The notes under the pieces are model-generated. The model was not told the origin of the DNA. It saw only the letters and a program-made list of their open reading frames with translations, and made no database searches. The translations under genes were made by a program, and so were the position numbers. Below, piece after piece: positions 45,879 to 53,300 of a DNA stretch of 64,000 nucleotides (the first letter of the stretch is position 1; the number at the start of each line of letters is the position of its first letter). The DNA comes from Flavobacterium sp. LPB0248. Its GTDB lineage: Bacteria; Bacteroidota; Bacteroidia; Flavobacteriales; Flavobacteriaceae. Location of the stretch: NCBI RefSeq assembly GCF_013388355.1, contig NZ_CP058246.1, positions 2,046,001 through 2,110,000 on the forward strand. Direction: 5' to 3'.

Positions 45879-48554
45879 TTAATCTGCTATATTAGGGTTT
45901 AACCATTTCATTGCATAATCAGTTGAGACATTGCGTCGTTTAGCGTAATCTACCACCTGATCTTCTTTTATCTTTCCTAATCCGAAATATCTACTTTTTG
46001 GGTTTCCGAAATAATATCCTGATACCGATGAAGCTGGCCACATCGCCATACTCTCTGTTAGTTTCACTCCAATTTGTTTTTCAACATCTAAGAGTTTCCA
46101 GATTGTTGGTTTTTCCAAGTGATCTGGACAAGCCGGATAACCTGGAGCCGGACGAATTCCTTTATAACTTTCTTTGATCAATTCTTCGTTGGTTAAAGAT
46201 TCTTCTGAATCGTAACCCCAGAAATCTTTACGAACTCTCTCGTGAAGATATTCGGCGAAAGCCTCGGCAAAACGATCGGCAAGCGCTTTTACCATAATAG
46301 AATTGTAATCGTCTAAATTCTTTTCATATTCCGCAGCCCATTCGTCTACACCAAAACCTGTTGTTACGCAAAAAGCTCCTATATAATCTTCTATTCCGCT
46401 TTCTTTTGGCAGAATAAAATCGGCTAAAGCGATATTTGGCGCTCCTTTTGTTTTTTGTGACTGCTGACGAAGCGTTAAGAATTTCTCTAAAACTTTTCCA
46501 TTTTCATCACGCAATTCGATATCATCATCATTTACCTGATTCGCAGGGAAAATTCCGTAAATACCTTTTGCTTTTAGTTTTTTCTCTTCTAAAATTACTT
46601 TTAGCATTGCCTGAGCATCATTAAAAACAGAAGTTGCTTCTTTACCAACAACCTCATCCGTTAAAATTGCAGGATATTTTCCGTACAATTCCCAAGTCTG
46701 GAAAAACGGCGTCCAGTCGATATAAGGAACCAAAACATCTAGTTCTATTTCGATGGTTTGCGCACCAATTACTTTTGGTTTTGTTGGCGTGTATTCCGAC
46801 CAATCCAATGGTAATTTATTTTTGCGGGCATCTTCAATAGTTAGGAAATTCTTATCTCTCGAACGATTTAAGAATGTTTCTCTAAAAGAATCATATTCTG
46901 CACGAATATCTGCCGCATATATTTTTCTATTATGATCTAACAGATTTCCTGCAACAGTAACCGCTCTCGAAGCATCGTTTACGTGAATTACAGTTTCTCT
47001 GTACTGAGGTGCAATTTTCACCGCTGTATGCGCGCGCGAAGTGGTTGCTCCACCAATCATAATCGGGATTTTAATATCTTGTTTGTCTAATTCTTTGGCT
47101 AAATATACCATTTCGTCAAGCGAAGGCGTGATCAGTCCGCTTAATCCAATAATATCTACTTCATGTTCAATCGCCGCTGCAATGATTTTTTCCGGAGGTA
47201 CCATTACACCTAAATCTACAATCTCATAATTGTTACAAGCCAAAACTACCGAAACGATGTTTTTACCAATATCGTGAACGTCACCTTTTACAGTCGCCAT
47301 CAGGATTTTTCCGTTTCCTTGTTTGTCTCCAGCTTGTTTGCTTGCTTCAATGAAAGGCAATAAATAAGCCACGGCTTTTTTCATTACACGAGCCGATTTT
47401 ACTACCTGAGGCAGGAACATTTTTCCGCTTCCGAATAAATCTCCAACGACATTCATTCCGGCCATCAAATTAATTTCGATAACTTCGATTGGTTTTGTCG
47501 CTGCCAAACGTGCTTCTTCAACATCTTCTTCAATAAAAGCATCGATTCCTTTTACTAACGAATGCGTAATACGCTCCTGAACAGTTCCAAAACGCCATTC
47601 TTGAACCGTTTTTTCATCGCTTTTTGCTTCACCTTTTACACTATCAGCAAAATCTAACAATCTTTCGGTTGCGTCGTCGCGTCTATCCAGAATTACATCT
47701 TCAACGTATTCCAATAAGTCTTTCGGAATATCATCGTAAATCGTAAGCATCTCTGGATTCACGATTCCCATCGTCATTCCATTTTTAATTGCGTGATACA
47801 AGAATACTGAGTGCATCGCTTCACGAACCGTATCATTTCCTCTAAAAGAGAACGAAACGTTACTCACACCACCACTAATATGTGCGTGCGGAAGGTTTTC
47901 GCGAACCCATTTTGTTCCTCTAAAGAAATCCAAAGCGTTCAATCTATGCTCTTCCATTCCCGTTGCAACCGGGAAAATATTTAAATCGAAAATAATATCT
48001 TGTGGAGGGAAATTTACTTTGTTCACCAAAATATCATACGAACGTTGACAAATCTCCACACGACGATCGTAATTATCCGCCTGACCAACTTCGTCAAAAG
48101 CCATAACAATAGCAGCAGCTCCGTAACGTTTGATTAATTTGGCATGATGAATAAAGGCCTCTTCTCCTTCTTTTAACGAAATCGAGTTTACAACGCTTTT
48201 TCCTTGTACTACTTTAAGACCAGCTTCAATGATTTCCCATTTCGAACTGTCGATCATGATCGGCACTCTCGAAATGTCTGGTTCTGCAGCAATTAAATTC
48301 AAAAATTTAGTCATAGCAGTAACACCGTCAAGCATTCCTTCATCCATATTAATATCGATGATTTGTGCTCCGCCTTCTACCTGTTGTCTTGCAATATCAA
48401 GCGCCTCGTCATATTTCTCTTCCTTGATTAGTCTTAGGAATTTTCTTGAACCTGTTACATTCGTACGCTCACCAACATTCACGAAAACACTTTCCGGCGT
48501 AATAATTAACGGTTCTAATCCTGATAATACAAGGTCTCTTCTTTTTTCTGTCAT
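45879..48554 (-). CDS. metH: Methionine synthase, cobalamin-dependent, C-terminal protein (folate, B12 and activation domains)
   Basis: 891 residues carrying the last three MetH modules. The pterin (methyl-THF) domain starts around [14 protein letters not shown]; the B12 domain shows the base-off signature [11 protein letters not shown] with the axial His, then [13 protein letters not shown] and [11 protein letters not shown]; the C-terminal activation domain shows [12 protein letters not shown] and [16 protein letters not shown]. The homocysteine-binding module is absent here and is encoded by the separate gene at 49457, so the enzyme is split. It transfers methyl from methyl-THF to homocysteine via cobalamin. 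An unrelated small gene and a repeat-rich spacer separate the halves. Confidence 0.95.
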   Translation of the reverse strand: MTEKRRDLVLSGLEPLIITPESVFVNVGERTNVTGSRKFLRLIKEEKYDEALDIARQQVEGGAQIIDINMDEGMLDGVTAMTKFLNLIAAEPDISRVPIMIDSSKWEIIEAGLKVVQGKSVVNSISLKEGEEAFIHHAKLIKRYGAAAIVMAFDEVGQADNYDRRVEICQRSYDILVNKVNFPPQDIIFDLNIFPVATGMEEHRLNALDFFRGTKWVRENLPHAHISGGVSNVSFSFRGNDTVREAMHSVFLYHAIKNGMTMGIVNPEMLTIYDDIPKDLLEYVEDVILDRRDDATERLLDFADSVKGEAKSDEKTVQEWRFGTVQERITHSLVKGIDAFIEEDVEEARLAATKPIEVIEINLMAGMNVVGDLFGSGKMFLPQVVKSARVMKKAVAYLLPFIEASKQAGDKQGNGKILMATVKGDVHDIGKNIVSVVLACNNYEIVDLGVMVPPEKIIAAAIEHEVDIIGLSGLITPSLDEMVYLAKELDKQDIKIPIMIGGATTSRAHTAVKIAPQYRETVIHVNDASRAVTVAGNLLDHNRKIYAADIRAEYDSFRETFLNRSRDKNFLTIEDARKNKLPLDWSEYTPTKPKVIGAQTIEIELDVLVPYIDWTPFFQTWELYGKYPAILTDEVVGKEATSVFNDAQAMLKVILEEKKLKAKGIYGIFPANQVNDDDIELRDENGKVLEKFLTLRQQSQKTKGAPNIALADFILPKESGIEDYIGAFCVTTGFGVDEWAAEYEKNLDDYNSIMVKALADRFAEAFAEYLHERVRKDFWGYDSEESLTNEELIKESYKGIRPAPGYPACPDHLEKPTIWKLLDVEKQIGVKLTESMAMWPASSVSGYYFGNPKSRYFGLGKIKEDQVVDYAKRRNVSTDYAMKWLNPNIAD

Positions 48555-48560
48555 TTCTTT

Positions 48561-48600
48561 CTAAGTTACTAAGATCCTGAGATTCTAAGGTTCTAAGTTT
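48561..48600. repeat. 8-nt-period repeat upstream of metH (C-terminal protein)
   Basis: Five consecutive octamers (CTAAGTTA, CTAAGATC, CTGAGATT, CTAAGGTT, CTAAGTTT) in strict register begin 7 bp upstream of the start codon. The same family occurs at 50959, 51364, 52022 and 52115. Confidence 0.88.
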
Positions 48601-48618
48601 TTTTATTCTATTTTCTTT

Positions 48619-48645
48619 CCTGCGAGGTTTTTAAAACCTTGTAGG
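48619..48645. repeat. Short palindrome CCTGCGAGGTTTTT / AAAACCTTGTAGG
   Basis: Imperfect 13-bp arms with almost no loop. Its form resembles the other short palindrome at 50529-50561. Confidence 0.6.
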
Positions 48646-48670
48646 TATATTCGTTTTCAATATTTTAATT

Positions 48671-48765
48671 TGGGCGTGATTCGCCGTGGCGAACCGGGCT
48701 ATCCGTTACAAGTCCTCGCTCTTCCTTCGTCAGGCTGTGGGCTTTTCACTTCTATCCCTCACGCA
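48671..48765 (-). ncRNA. Structured GCGTGAGGGATAGAAG element, candidate RNA or dispersed repeat
   Basis: On the minus strand it begins TTGCGTGAGGGATAGAAG, passes through GCGAGGACTTGTAACGGATA and AGCCCGG, and ends AATCACGCCCA. The end sequences GCGTGA and TCACGC can close a helix, and TTCGCC-ACGG-CGAA forms an inner hairpin. It is far more GC-rich than its surroundings. From memory, close relatives are scattered in many Flavobacterium genomes, and the Rfam Flavo-1 motif is one possible identity; neither point could be checked. It might be an RNA gene, part of a leader for metH, or a passive repeat. Confidence 0.5.
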
Positions 48766-48873
48766 AACTCGGTTTCATAAGATGTTTATTTTTACCGAAT
48801 TTTTCAAATTCAATTCAGTTTTCAACGGAATGTATTTTGACACTACCAATATTTAGCCTTACAAAACTTTTGT

Positions 48874-49431
48874 TTAATTGAGATATTTACTTACAGGTTC
48901 TGTATATTGTTTCATTTGTTTCAAAAGTCTATTACGATCACGCAATTCTTTAATTGAAACTCTTTTATCATCAATCAAACCTCCTCCTCCATTAACTTCA
49001 ATTTTAGAATCATCAAGGTGAATTTTCGTAACATATTTAAATTTTTGTTTAAACACTTCTAAATCACTCTTTGTAAAAAAGCCTGTTGACAAACCATACG
49101 CCCCTGGTGCAATCATATGATTACTCGTACAAATTAAATCTCCATTAATAAAATTATCTCTCTTTAATTCTTTTTTTTCAGTTCTATCTAACAAAGCAAC
49201 AGTGTACAAATCATCATCTTCATATTTAATCAGGATTATACCGTAATATATTCCTTCTTCCTCGTATGAAAAACACTCTCCTACTTGCATTGATGACTTT
49301 GAAGTTATTTGCTCTCTATAATCGTCACTACTATACTTTTGGGTATTACTTTCAAATCTCTGATAAGCATATACAACAAGCAGTACTAGCAAAATTGAAA
49401 TTATTACAAAGTGTGTTTTCTTATTAACCAT
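48874..49431 (-). CDS. Hypothetical membrane-anchored protein between the two metH genes
   Basis: 185 residues. One N-terminal transmembrane or uncleaved signal segment (about residues 9-24) precedes a soluble domain with MQVGECFSYEEEGIYYGIILIKYEDDD and a GGGG turn (about residue 150). I do not recognise the family. It sits on the same strand between the homocysteine-binding (49457) and B12-binding (45879) parts of MetH, 25 bp after the first and 319 bp before the second. Its base composition is more AT-rich than its neighbours, which suggests an insertion into the metH operon. A role in methionine synthesis is not supported. Confidence 0.7.
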   Translation of the reverse strand: MVNKKTHFVIISILLVLLVVYAYQRFESNTQKYSSDDYREQITSKSSMQVGECFSYEEEGIYYGIILIKYEDDDLYTVALLDRTEKKELKRDNFINGDLICTSNHMIAPGAYGLSTGFFTKSDLEVFKQKFKYVTKIHLDDSKIEVNGGGGLIDDKRVSIKELRDRNRLLKQMKQYTEPVSKYLN

Positions 49432-49456
49432 CTAATTTTACTTATTTTCAGAAATA

Positions 49457-50461
49457 TTATTCAATAACAGGCGCCACTCTAGGCTTATAATCCTTAGCAA
49501 CCTCAGCCATTAATCGAATATGATCTGGAGTTGTTCCGCAACAACCTCCAATGATATTGATTAAATTATCCTCTAAATATTCTTTAATGAAAACTTGCGT
49601 CTGTTCTGGCGTTTCATCATATTGTCCGAATGCGTTTGGTAATCCTGCGTTTGGATGTGCCGACACATTAAAACTTGTGTTATGCGCCAATGTTTTTAAA
49701 TATGGTTTCAATAAATCCGCCCCAAGAGCGCAATTGAATCCTACACTTAACAACGGAATATGTGAAACTGAAATCAAAAACGCTTCAACAGTCTGCCCAG
49801 AAAGTGTTCTTCCTGAAGCATCGGTAATGGTCCCTGAAACCATGATTGGAATATCAATATTACGTTCTTCTTTTACTTCTTCGATTGCAAAAAGTGCTGC
49901 TTTTGCATTTAATGTATCAAAGATTGTTTCTACCAAAAGTAAATCACAGCCACCATCCATTAAAGCTTCTGCTTGTTGTTTGTAAGCAATTCGTAAATCG
50001 TCAAATGTTACGGCTCTATAACCTGGATCGTTTACGTCTGGTGACATACTTGCCGTACGGTTTGTAGGCCCGATTGAACCGGCTACGAAACGTGGTTTAT
50101 TTGGATTTTTAGCGGTAAACTCATCGGCAACCTCGCGTGCGAGTTTTGCCGATTCGTAGTTTAACTCGTAAACCAAATCTTCCATGTGATAATCGGCCAT
50201 ACCGATTGTCGTTCCTGAGAAGGTATTGGTTTCTACGATGTCAGCACCAGCTTCATAATAAGCGGCATGAACATCGCGGATTGCTTGTGGTTGTGTTAGG
50301 GATAGTAAATCGTTGTTTCCTTTTAACGGATGCGGGAAATCTTTGAAACGCTCTCCTCTAAAATCTTCTTCAGAGAAATTGTAGCGTTGCAACATTGTTC
50401 CCATTGCTCCATCAAGGATTAGGATATTTTTTTTTATTGCTTCTTTTATCGTAATTGCCAT
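49457..50461 (-). CDS. metH: Methionine synthase, homocysteine-binding (N-terminal) protein
   Basis: 334 residues, equal to the first module of full-length Met[21 protein letters not shown] opens the (beta/alpha)8 homocysteine S-methyltransferase domain; [29 protein letters not shown] and [14 protein letters not shown] follow. The zinc-binding Cys residues are visible as GFNCALG and [11 protein letters not shown]. It activates homocysteine as a zinc thiolate for methylation by the B12 protein encoded at 45879. Translation lies 320 bp downstream of a SAM-I riboswitch, so the gene is expected to be shut off when SAM is high. Confidence 0.94.
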   Translation of the reverse strand: MAITIKEAIKKNILILDGAMGTMLQRYNFSEEDFRGERFKDFPHPLKGNNDLLSLTQPQAIRDVHAAYYEAGADIVETNTFSGTTIGMADYHMEDLVYELNYESAKLAREVADEFTAKNPNKPRFVAGSIGPTNRTASMSPDVNDPGYRAVTFDDLRIAYKQQAEALMDGGCDLLLVETIFDTLNAKAALFAIEEVKEERNIDIPIMVSGTITDASGRTLSGQTVEAFLISVSHIPLLSVGFNCALGADLLKPYLKTLAHNTSFNVSAHPNAGLPNAFGQYDETPEQTQVFIKEYLEDNLINIIGGCCGTTPDHIRLMAEVAKDYKPRVAPVIE

Positions 50462-50528
50462 GTTGTATTTGCCGCTAAGGCGCTAAGGCACAAAGCTTTT
50501 TTAATTATAATTTTTGAAGGTTCTATTT
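50462..50528. other. Leader sequence just before metH, with a short octamer pair
   Basis: Two GCTAAGGC units (50474-50489) lie 13 bp upstream of the metH start codon. The rest is AT-rich. They look like a short member of the octamer repeat family. Confidence 0.45.
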
Positions 50529-50561
50529 AAACCCGACAGGCTTTTGAAACCTGTCGGGTTT
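50529..50561. repeat. Perfect 12-bp inverted repeat in the metH leader
   Basis: AAACCCGACAGG (50529-50540) and CCTGTCGGGTTT (50550-50561) with a 9-nt loop; GAAGGTT and AACCTTC further out extend the pairing. No T-run follows on the minus strand, so it is not a standard terminator. Confidence 0.8.
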
Positions 50562-50614
50562 AACCTTCGATATTTTTATTCACATTAATTCCAAAAGTGC
50601 ACTATTGGTGACTC

Positions 50615-50711
50615 ATTAGCCCCGATTGAGCCGGTATCCTCGTAATGAAATGGAGAGATATAGGCGAAAGCGGGAACTACTGACTGCAAAAATGCGCCAA
50701 TGATTCGCTCC
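50615..50711 (+). ncRNA. GCCCCGATTGAGCCGG...GCGAAAGCGGGA element, candidate RNA or dispersed repeat
   Basis: The plus strand reads TTAGCCCCGATTGAGCCGG, ATCCTCGTAATGAAATGGAG, then GATATAGGCGAAAGCGGGAA. It is markedly richer in G and C than the flanks. By eye GAGAGATATAGGCGAAAGCGG resembles GAGGGATAGAAGTGAAAAGC of the element at 48671-48765. From memory, Flavobacterium spacers often carry sequences of the form AGCCC-GATTGAA-GGCATCC...GATATAG-GGAAAGCGGGA; this could not be checked. It lies antisense in the metH leader, downstream of the riboswitch. Confidence 0.45.
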
Positions 50712-50780
50712 TTACTGAATTGCTTCGGTAAATATTGTATGTTGTCTGGAAAAGTTTTGAGAAATACTGTATGTATTTGT

Positions 50781-50893
50781 GTTATCTATCTTTAATACTG
50801 GAAAATGTCGTATAAAGTAGAATTTAGCACCTTCTTTATGATAAAGGGTTGCTAAGGTTTCATCGGGTCTATCCCTCCGCCTTTCGTGATAAC
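50781..50893 (-). ncRNA. SAM-I (S-box) riboswitch controlling metH
   Basis: On the minus strand GTTATC (50893-50888) and GATAAC (50786-50781) form P1. Between them the S-box core is clear: ACGAAAGGCGGAGGGATAG, ACCCGATGAAACC and TTAGCAACC, followed by a P3-P4 region. SAM-I riboswitches bind S-adenosylmethionine and turn off methionine genes. Placement 320 bp before the MetH N-terminal gene agrees. The output mechanism is unclear because no intrinsic terminator is next to P1; the next hairpins are at about 50710-50740 and 50529-50561. Confidence 0.93.
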
Positions 50894-50916
50894 TGACAAT
50901 AATTTTAAGAACAGTG

Positions 50917-50947
50917 CAAAGGTATGAAATAGGGTTTCGATTTGCAA
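50917..50947 (-). promoter_or_regulatory. Promoter of the SAM-riboswitch/metH transcript
   Basis: On the minus strand TTG (50947-50945), 20 bp, then TACCTTTG (50924-50917) matches TTG-N17-23-TAnnTTTG. Initiation about 6-7 bp downstream would start the transcript near 50911, just before the riboswitch. Confidence 0.75.
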
Positions 50948-50958
50948 ATGTTTTTTTT

Positions 50959-50998
50959 CTAAGGTTCTGAGAGACTTAGGCGCTAAGGTTGTAAGGTT
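50959..50998. repeat. 8-nt-period repeat just downstream of the TfoX-like gene
   Basis: Five octamers in register (CTAAGGTT, CTGAGAGA, CTTAGGCG, CTAAGGTT, GTAAGGTT) end 2 bp from the stop codon of the gene at 51001. The same family lies just upstream of that gene. Confidence 0.88.
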
Positions 50999-51000
50999 TT

Positions 51001-51360
51001 TTATTTCTTCTTGCTTGCTTTTGCTAAAGGATTAAAATCTAAACAAAGTTGAAGCCAATACTCCATATCCTGATTTCTTGCCCAGCCAATTTCGGTAATA
51101 AAAACATAGTTTTTCATTGGCTTTTCTGCATTAGGCATTGGCAACACATCATCTCTTTCTATGGCCTTTAAATAAGCGGAATCATTTATTCTGCATAGCA
51201 AAAGATTTTCTCCAACTTTTTTATCTAAACGAGTTCCACAGCATAATTTGTTATCTACCATGAAAACAATACCACCAAACATTTTCTTTTCAAAAAAATC
51301 GGCGCCTTTATATTGGAGAAACGTTCTAATTCTCTTTGCATTATCTTCGTCGAAAGCCAT
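51001..51360 (-). CDS. TfoX/Sxy family protein (N-terminal-type domain)
   Basis: 119 residues. The pattern MKKMFGG-like (here EKKMFGGIVFMVDNKLCCG), followed by LDKKVGENLLLCRI and a PMKNYVFI segment near residue 83, matches the TfoX N-terminal domain. Proteobacterial TfoX/Sxy activates competence genes, but single-domain homologues in Bacteroidota have no proven role. The gene is bracketed on both sides by octamer-type repeats that come within a few bases of its start and stop. Confidence 0.82.
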   Translation of the reverse strand: MAFDEDNAKRIRTFLQYKGADFFEKKMFGGIVFMVDNKLCCGTRLDKKVGENLLLCRINDSAYLKAIERDDVLPMPNAEKPMKNYVFITEIGWARNQDMEYWLQLCLDFNPLAKASKKK

Positions 51361-51363
51361 ATA

Positions 51364-51403
51364 TTTAGATTCTAAGATTCTGAGTTACTAAGATACTGAG
51401 TTT
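51364..51403. repeat. 8-nt-period repeat just upstream of the TfoX-like gene
   Basis: Octamers TTTAGATT, CTAAGATT, CTGAGTTA, CTAAGATA and CTGAGTTT in register, starting 4 bp from the start codon. Confidence 0.88.
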
Positions 51404-51421
51404 AAAATTCTGTTCAATAAA

Positions 51422-51448
51422 AAAGCTCAAACTAAAAGTTTGAGCTTT
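51422..51448 (-). terminator. Intrinsic terminator of the toxin-antitoxin operon
   Basis: AAAGCTCAAACT (51422-51433) and AGTTTGAGCTTT (51437-51448) form a 12-bp stem with a 3-nt loop. On the minus strand a T-run follows. An identical hairpin is at 52079-52105. Confidence 0.9.
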
Positions 51449-51473
51449 GTATATAGATTCTAGGCATTTGCTA

Positions 51474-51767
51474 TTAATGCTTAGGTTTTTGTTTTGTTCC
51501 TCTAAAATTGATAATTGTAATAATATCAAACTCTTTATCAATTCTGTAAACTAAATAATTGTTTTTGTCTACAATAGCCTTATACAGAGTGGTATTTCTT
51601 TCGGATTTTGGAAATTGTTCTGGATTTAAATTAATTTGATTTATTACTTGCTGTATTTTATTTTCTAAGTTTAAAATCTCTTTTGTTGTCCATTTTGCTT
51701 CAAGATAATCAACAACTTTATTAAAACCTTTTACTGCTTGTGAAGTCCAAATAAATTTTAATGCCAT
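51474..51767 (-). CDS. RelE/ParE family toxin
   Basis: 97 residues with the RelE/ParE pattern: FIWTSQAVKGFNKVVDYLEAKW at the start, an EQFPKSE segment in the middle, then YKAIVDKNNYLVYRID and a beta-strand end IITIINFRGTKQ. ParE toxins act on gyrase and RelE toxins cleave mRNA; the catalytic type cannot be told here. The start overlaps the end of the antitoxin gene by 10 bp, the usual toxin-antitoxin arrangement. Confidence 0.87.
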   Translation of the reverse strand: MALKFIWTSQAVKGFNKVVDYLEAKWTTKEILNLENKIQQVINQINLNPEQFPKSERNTTLYKAIVDKNNYLVYRIDKEFDIITIINFRGTKQKPKH

Positions 51768-51985
51768 TTCGAAAATCTTTTCATAACATCTTCATGACTT
51801 ATAACTTCTCCTTTTTCGGCTTGATCTAGTCCAATTTGAATTTCGTTTTTCTCTGATTCTGATAAATCATCAAACCAATCATTTTGATTTGCTTTCAAAA
51901 CCAATTCCAGTTTTTCCAAAATGCTTTCGTCTTCCACCTTAACCAACTCCTGAATAAATTGATATTTTCTAGCTTCTAAATTCAT
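51758..51985 (-). CDS. Antitoxin of the ParE/RelE-type pair
   Basis: 75 residues from the ATG at 51985; a TTG 9 bp upstream opens the frame slightly earlier but is less likely. The sequence is acidic and helical (NLEARKYQFIQELVKVED, then WFDDLSESEKNEIQIGLDQA and VISHEDVMKRF), a common antitoxin type paired with ParE-like toxins in Bacteroidota. It precedes and overlaps the toxin gene and presumably neutralises and autoregulates the pair. Confidence 0.82.
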   Translation of the reverse strand: MNLEARKYQFIQELVKVEDESILEKLELVLKANQNDWFDDLSESEKNEIQIGLDQAEKGEVISHEDVMKRFSKWH

Positions 51986-52021
51986 GATAATCAAAATTTA
52001 TATTCACAAAGATACGTTTTT

Positions 52022-52075
52022 TTTTAGGTTCTGAGACACTATCCCGATAGCTATCGGGACTAAGTGACTAAGCAT
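52022..52075. repeat. 8-nt-period repeat interrupted by the palindrome (copy 3)
   Basis: Reading TTTTAGGTT, CTGAGACA, CTA, then TCCCGATAGCTATCGGGA (52042-52059), then CTAAGTGA and CTAAGCAT. The palindrome sits inside the octamer repeat and is flanked by CTA on both sides. Confidence 0.85.
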
Positions 52076-52078
52076 AAA

Positions 52079-52105
52079 AAAGCTCAAACTAAAAGTTTGA
52101 GCTTT
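52079..52105 (-). terminator. Intrinsic terminator of the ferredoxin-NADP reductase-like gene
   Basis: The same 12-bp stem and 3-nt loop as at 51422-51448, with a T-run on the minus strand. It lies 46 bp past the stop at 52151. Confidence 0.88.
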
Positions 52106-52114
52106 CCATATAAA

Positions 52115-52154
52115 AATCTTAAAGTCTTAGTATCTCAGAATCTTAGTAACTTAG
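52115..52154. repeat. 8-nt-period repeat overlapping the reductase stop codon
   Basis: On the minus strand octamers CTAAGTTA, CTAAGATT, CTGAGATA, CTAAGACT and TTAAGATT run from 52154 to 52115. The TAA stop of the gene ending at 52151 is part of the first unit. Confidence 0.87.
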
Positions 52155-53203
52155 ACAATCGCCTTCACAACCGCTTTTGGAGCTTCTTTACGAGTTCCGT
52201 CAAAACCATCTACTCCAGAAACCGTTGTATATTTCAATACGTATTTTTTACCTGGATTGATGATTGAATATGCAGCTTGGCACATTAAAGTCGCTTCATG
52301 GAATCCGCAAAGGATTAACTTTAATTTTCCTGGGTATGTATTTACGTCTCCAATAGCGAAGATTCCTGGAATATTTGTCTGGTAATCTAATGCATTATTT
52401 ACTTTAATAGCATTTTTCTCGATTTCTAATCCCCAGTCTCCAATTGGACCTAATTTTGGCGTTAATCCGAAAAGTGGAATGAAATAATCGCAGTCGATTT
52501 TACGGTGTGCTCCGTTTTCTTCGATGTCTAATGACTCAACATGCTCAGCACCATTGATTCCGATAACTTCTGCCGGAGTGATTAATTTGATTTTTCCAGC
52601 TGATTTTAATTCCTGTACTTTTTCTACAGAATCTAAAGCTCCTCTGAATTCGTTTCTTCTGTGAATTAAAGTTACTTCTGAAGCTACGTTTGCTAAGAAG
52701 ATACTCCAGTCTAATGCTGAATCTCCTCCTCCTGCAATAACAACTCTTTTATCTCTGAATTTCTCAGGATTTTTAATGAAGTATTTTACTCCTTTATCTT
52801 CATAAAACTCGATATCTTCGATAAGTGGTTTACGAGGCTCGAAACTTCCTAAACCTCCAGCGATTGCGATAACTGGCGCGTGGAATTTAGTTCCTTTGTT
52901 TGATGTTACAATGAAAGTTCCGTCTTCTTGCTTTTCAACTGTTTCAGCACGTTCTCCTAAAGTAAATCCTGGCTCAAATTGTTTGATTTGCTCCATTAAT
53001 CCGTCAACTAAATCTCCTGCCAATACTTCTGGAAATCCAGGAATATCATAAATTGGTTTTTTTGGATATAACTCTGATAGCTGTCCTCCTGGTTGTGGAA
53101 GAGCATCTAAAATGTGGCATTTTAATTTTAACAATCCTGCCTCAAATACGGCAAATAAACCTGTTGGGCCTGCTCCAATTATAAGTATATCTGTTTTAAT
53201 CAT
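52151..53203 (-). CDS. Ferredoxin-NADP+ reductase type, NAD(P)/FAD-dependent flavoprotein
   Basis: 350 residues from the ATG at 53203; the longer frame to 53266 adds an unlikely N-terminus. The Rossmann FAD site is DILIIGAGPTGLFAVFEAG at the start, the NADP site is RVVIAGGGDSALDW, and GDVNTYPGKLKL is the final FAD-binding segment. It lacks the CxxC of thioredoxin reductases, so it matches type 2 ferredoxin-NADP reductase (YumC-like). It is last in the sulfite reductase run and may supply electrons to it through ferredoxin (inference). Confidence 0.87.
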   Translation of the reverse strand: MIKTDILIIGAGPTGLFAVFEAGLLKLKCHILDALPQPGGQLSELYPKKPIYDIPGFPEVLAGDLVDGLMEQIKQFEPGFTLGERAETVEKQEDGTFIVTSNKGTKFHAPVIAIAGGLGSFEPRKPLIEDIEFYEDKGVKYFIKNPEKFRDKRVVIAGGGDSALDWSIFLANVASEVTLIHRRNEFRGALDSVEKVQELKSAGKIKLITPAEVIGINGAEHVESLDIEENGAHRKIDCDYFIPLFGLTPKLGPIGDWGLEIEKNAIKVNNALDYQTNIPGIFAIGDVNTYPGKLKLILCGFHEATLMCQAAYSIINPGKKYVLKYTTVSGVDGFDGTRKEAPKAVVKAIV

Positions 53204-53300
53204 TATGTTGTTGTTTATAATCATTCTTAATAACGCAAAGAAACGAATAAATCCTTGTACTTTCAATGATTTTTATCATTAATTTCTTTACGAAACCTTT

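Noticed and set aside
48874..49431. A missing fourth domain of methionine synthase in the middle gene
   Set aside because: All four MetH modules are accounted for in the two flanking genes, and this protein has a membrane anchor and no MetH motifs.
46436..49985. Several plus-strand frames of 60-144 codons over metH
   Set aside because: All lie opposite long, well-recognised metH domains and show no start or family signal.
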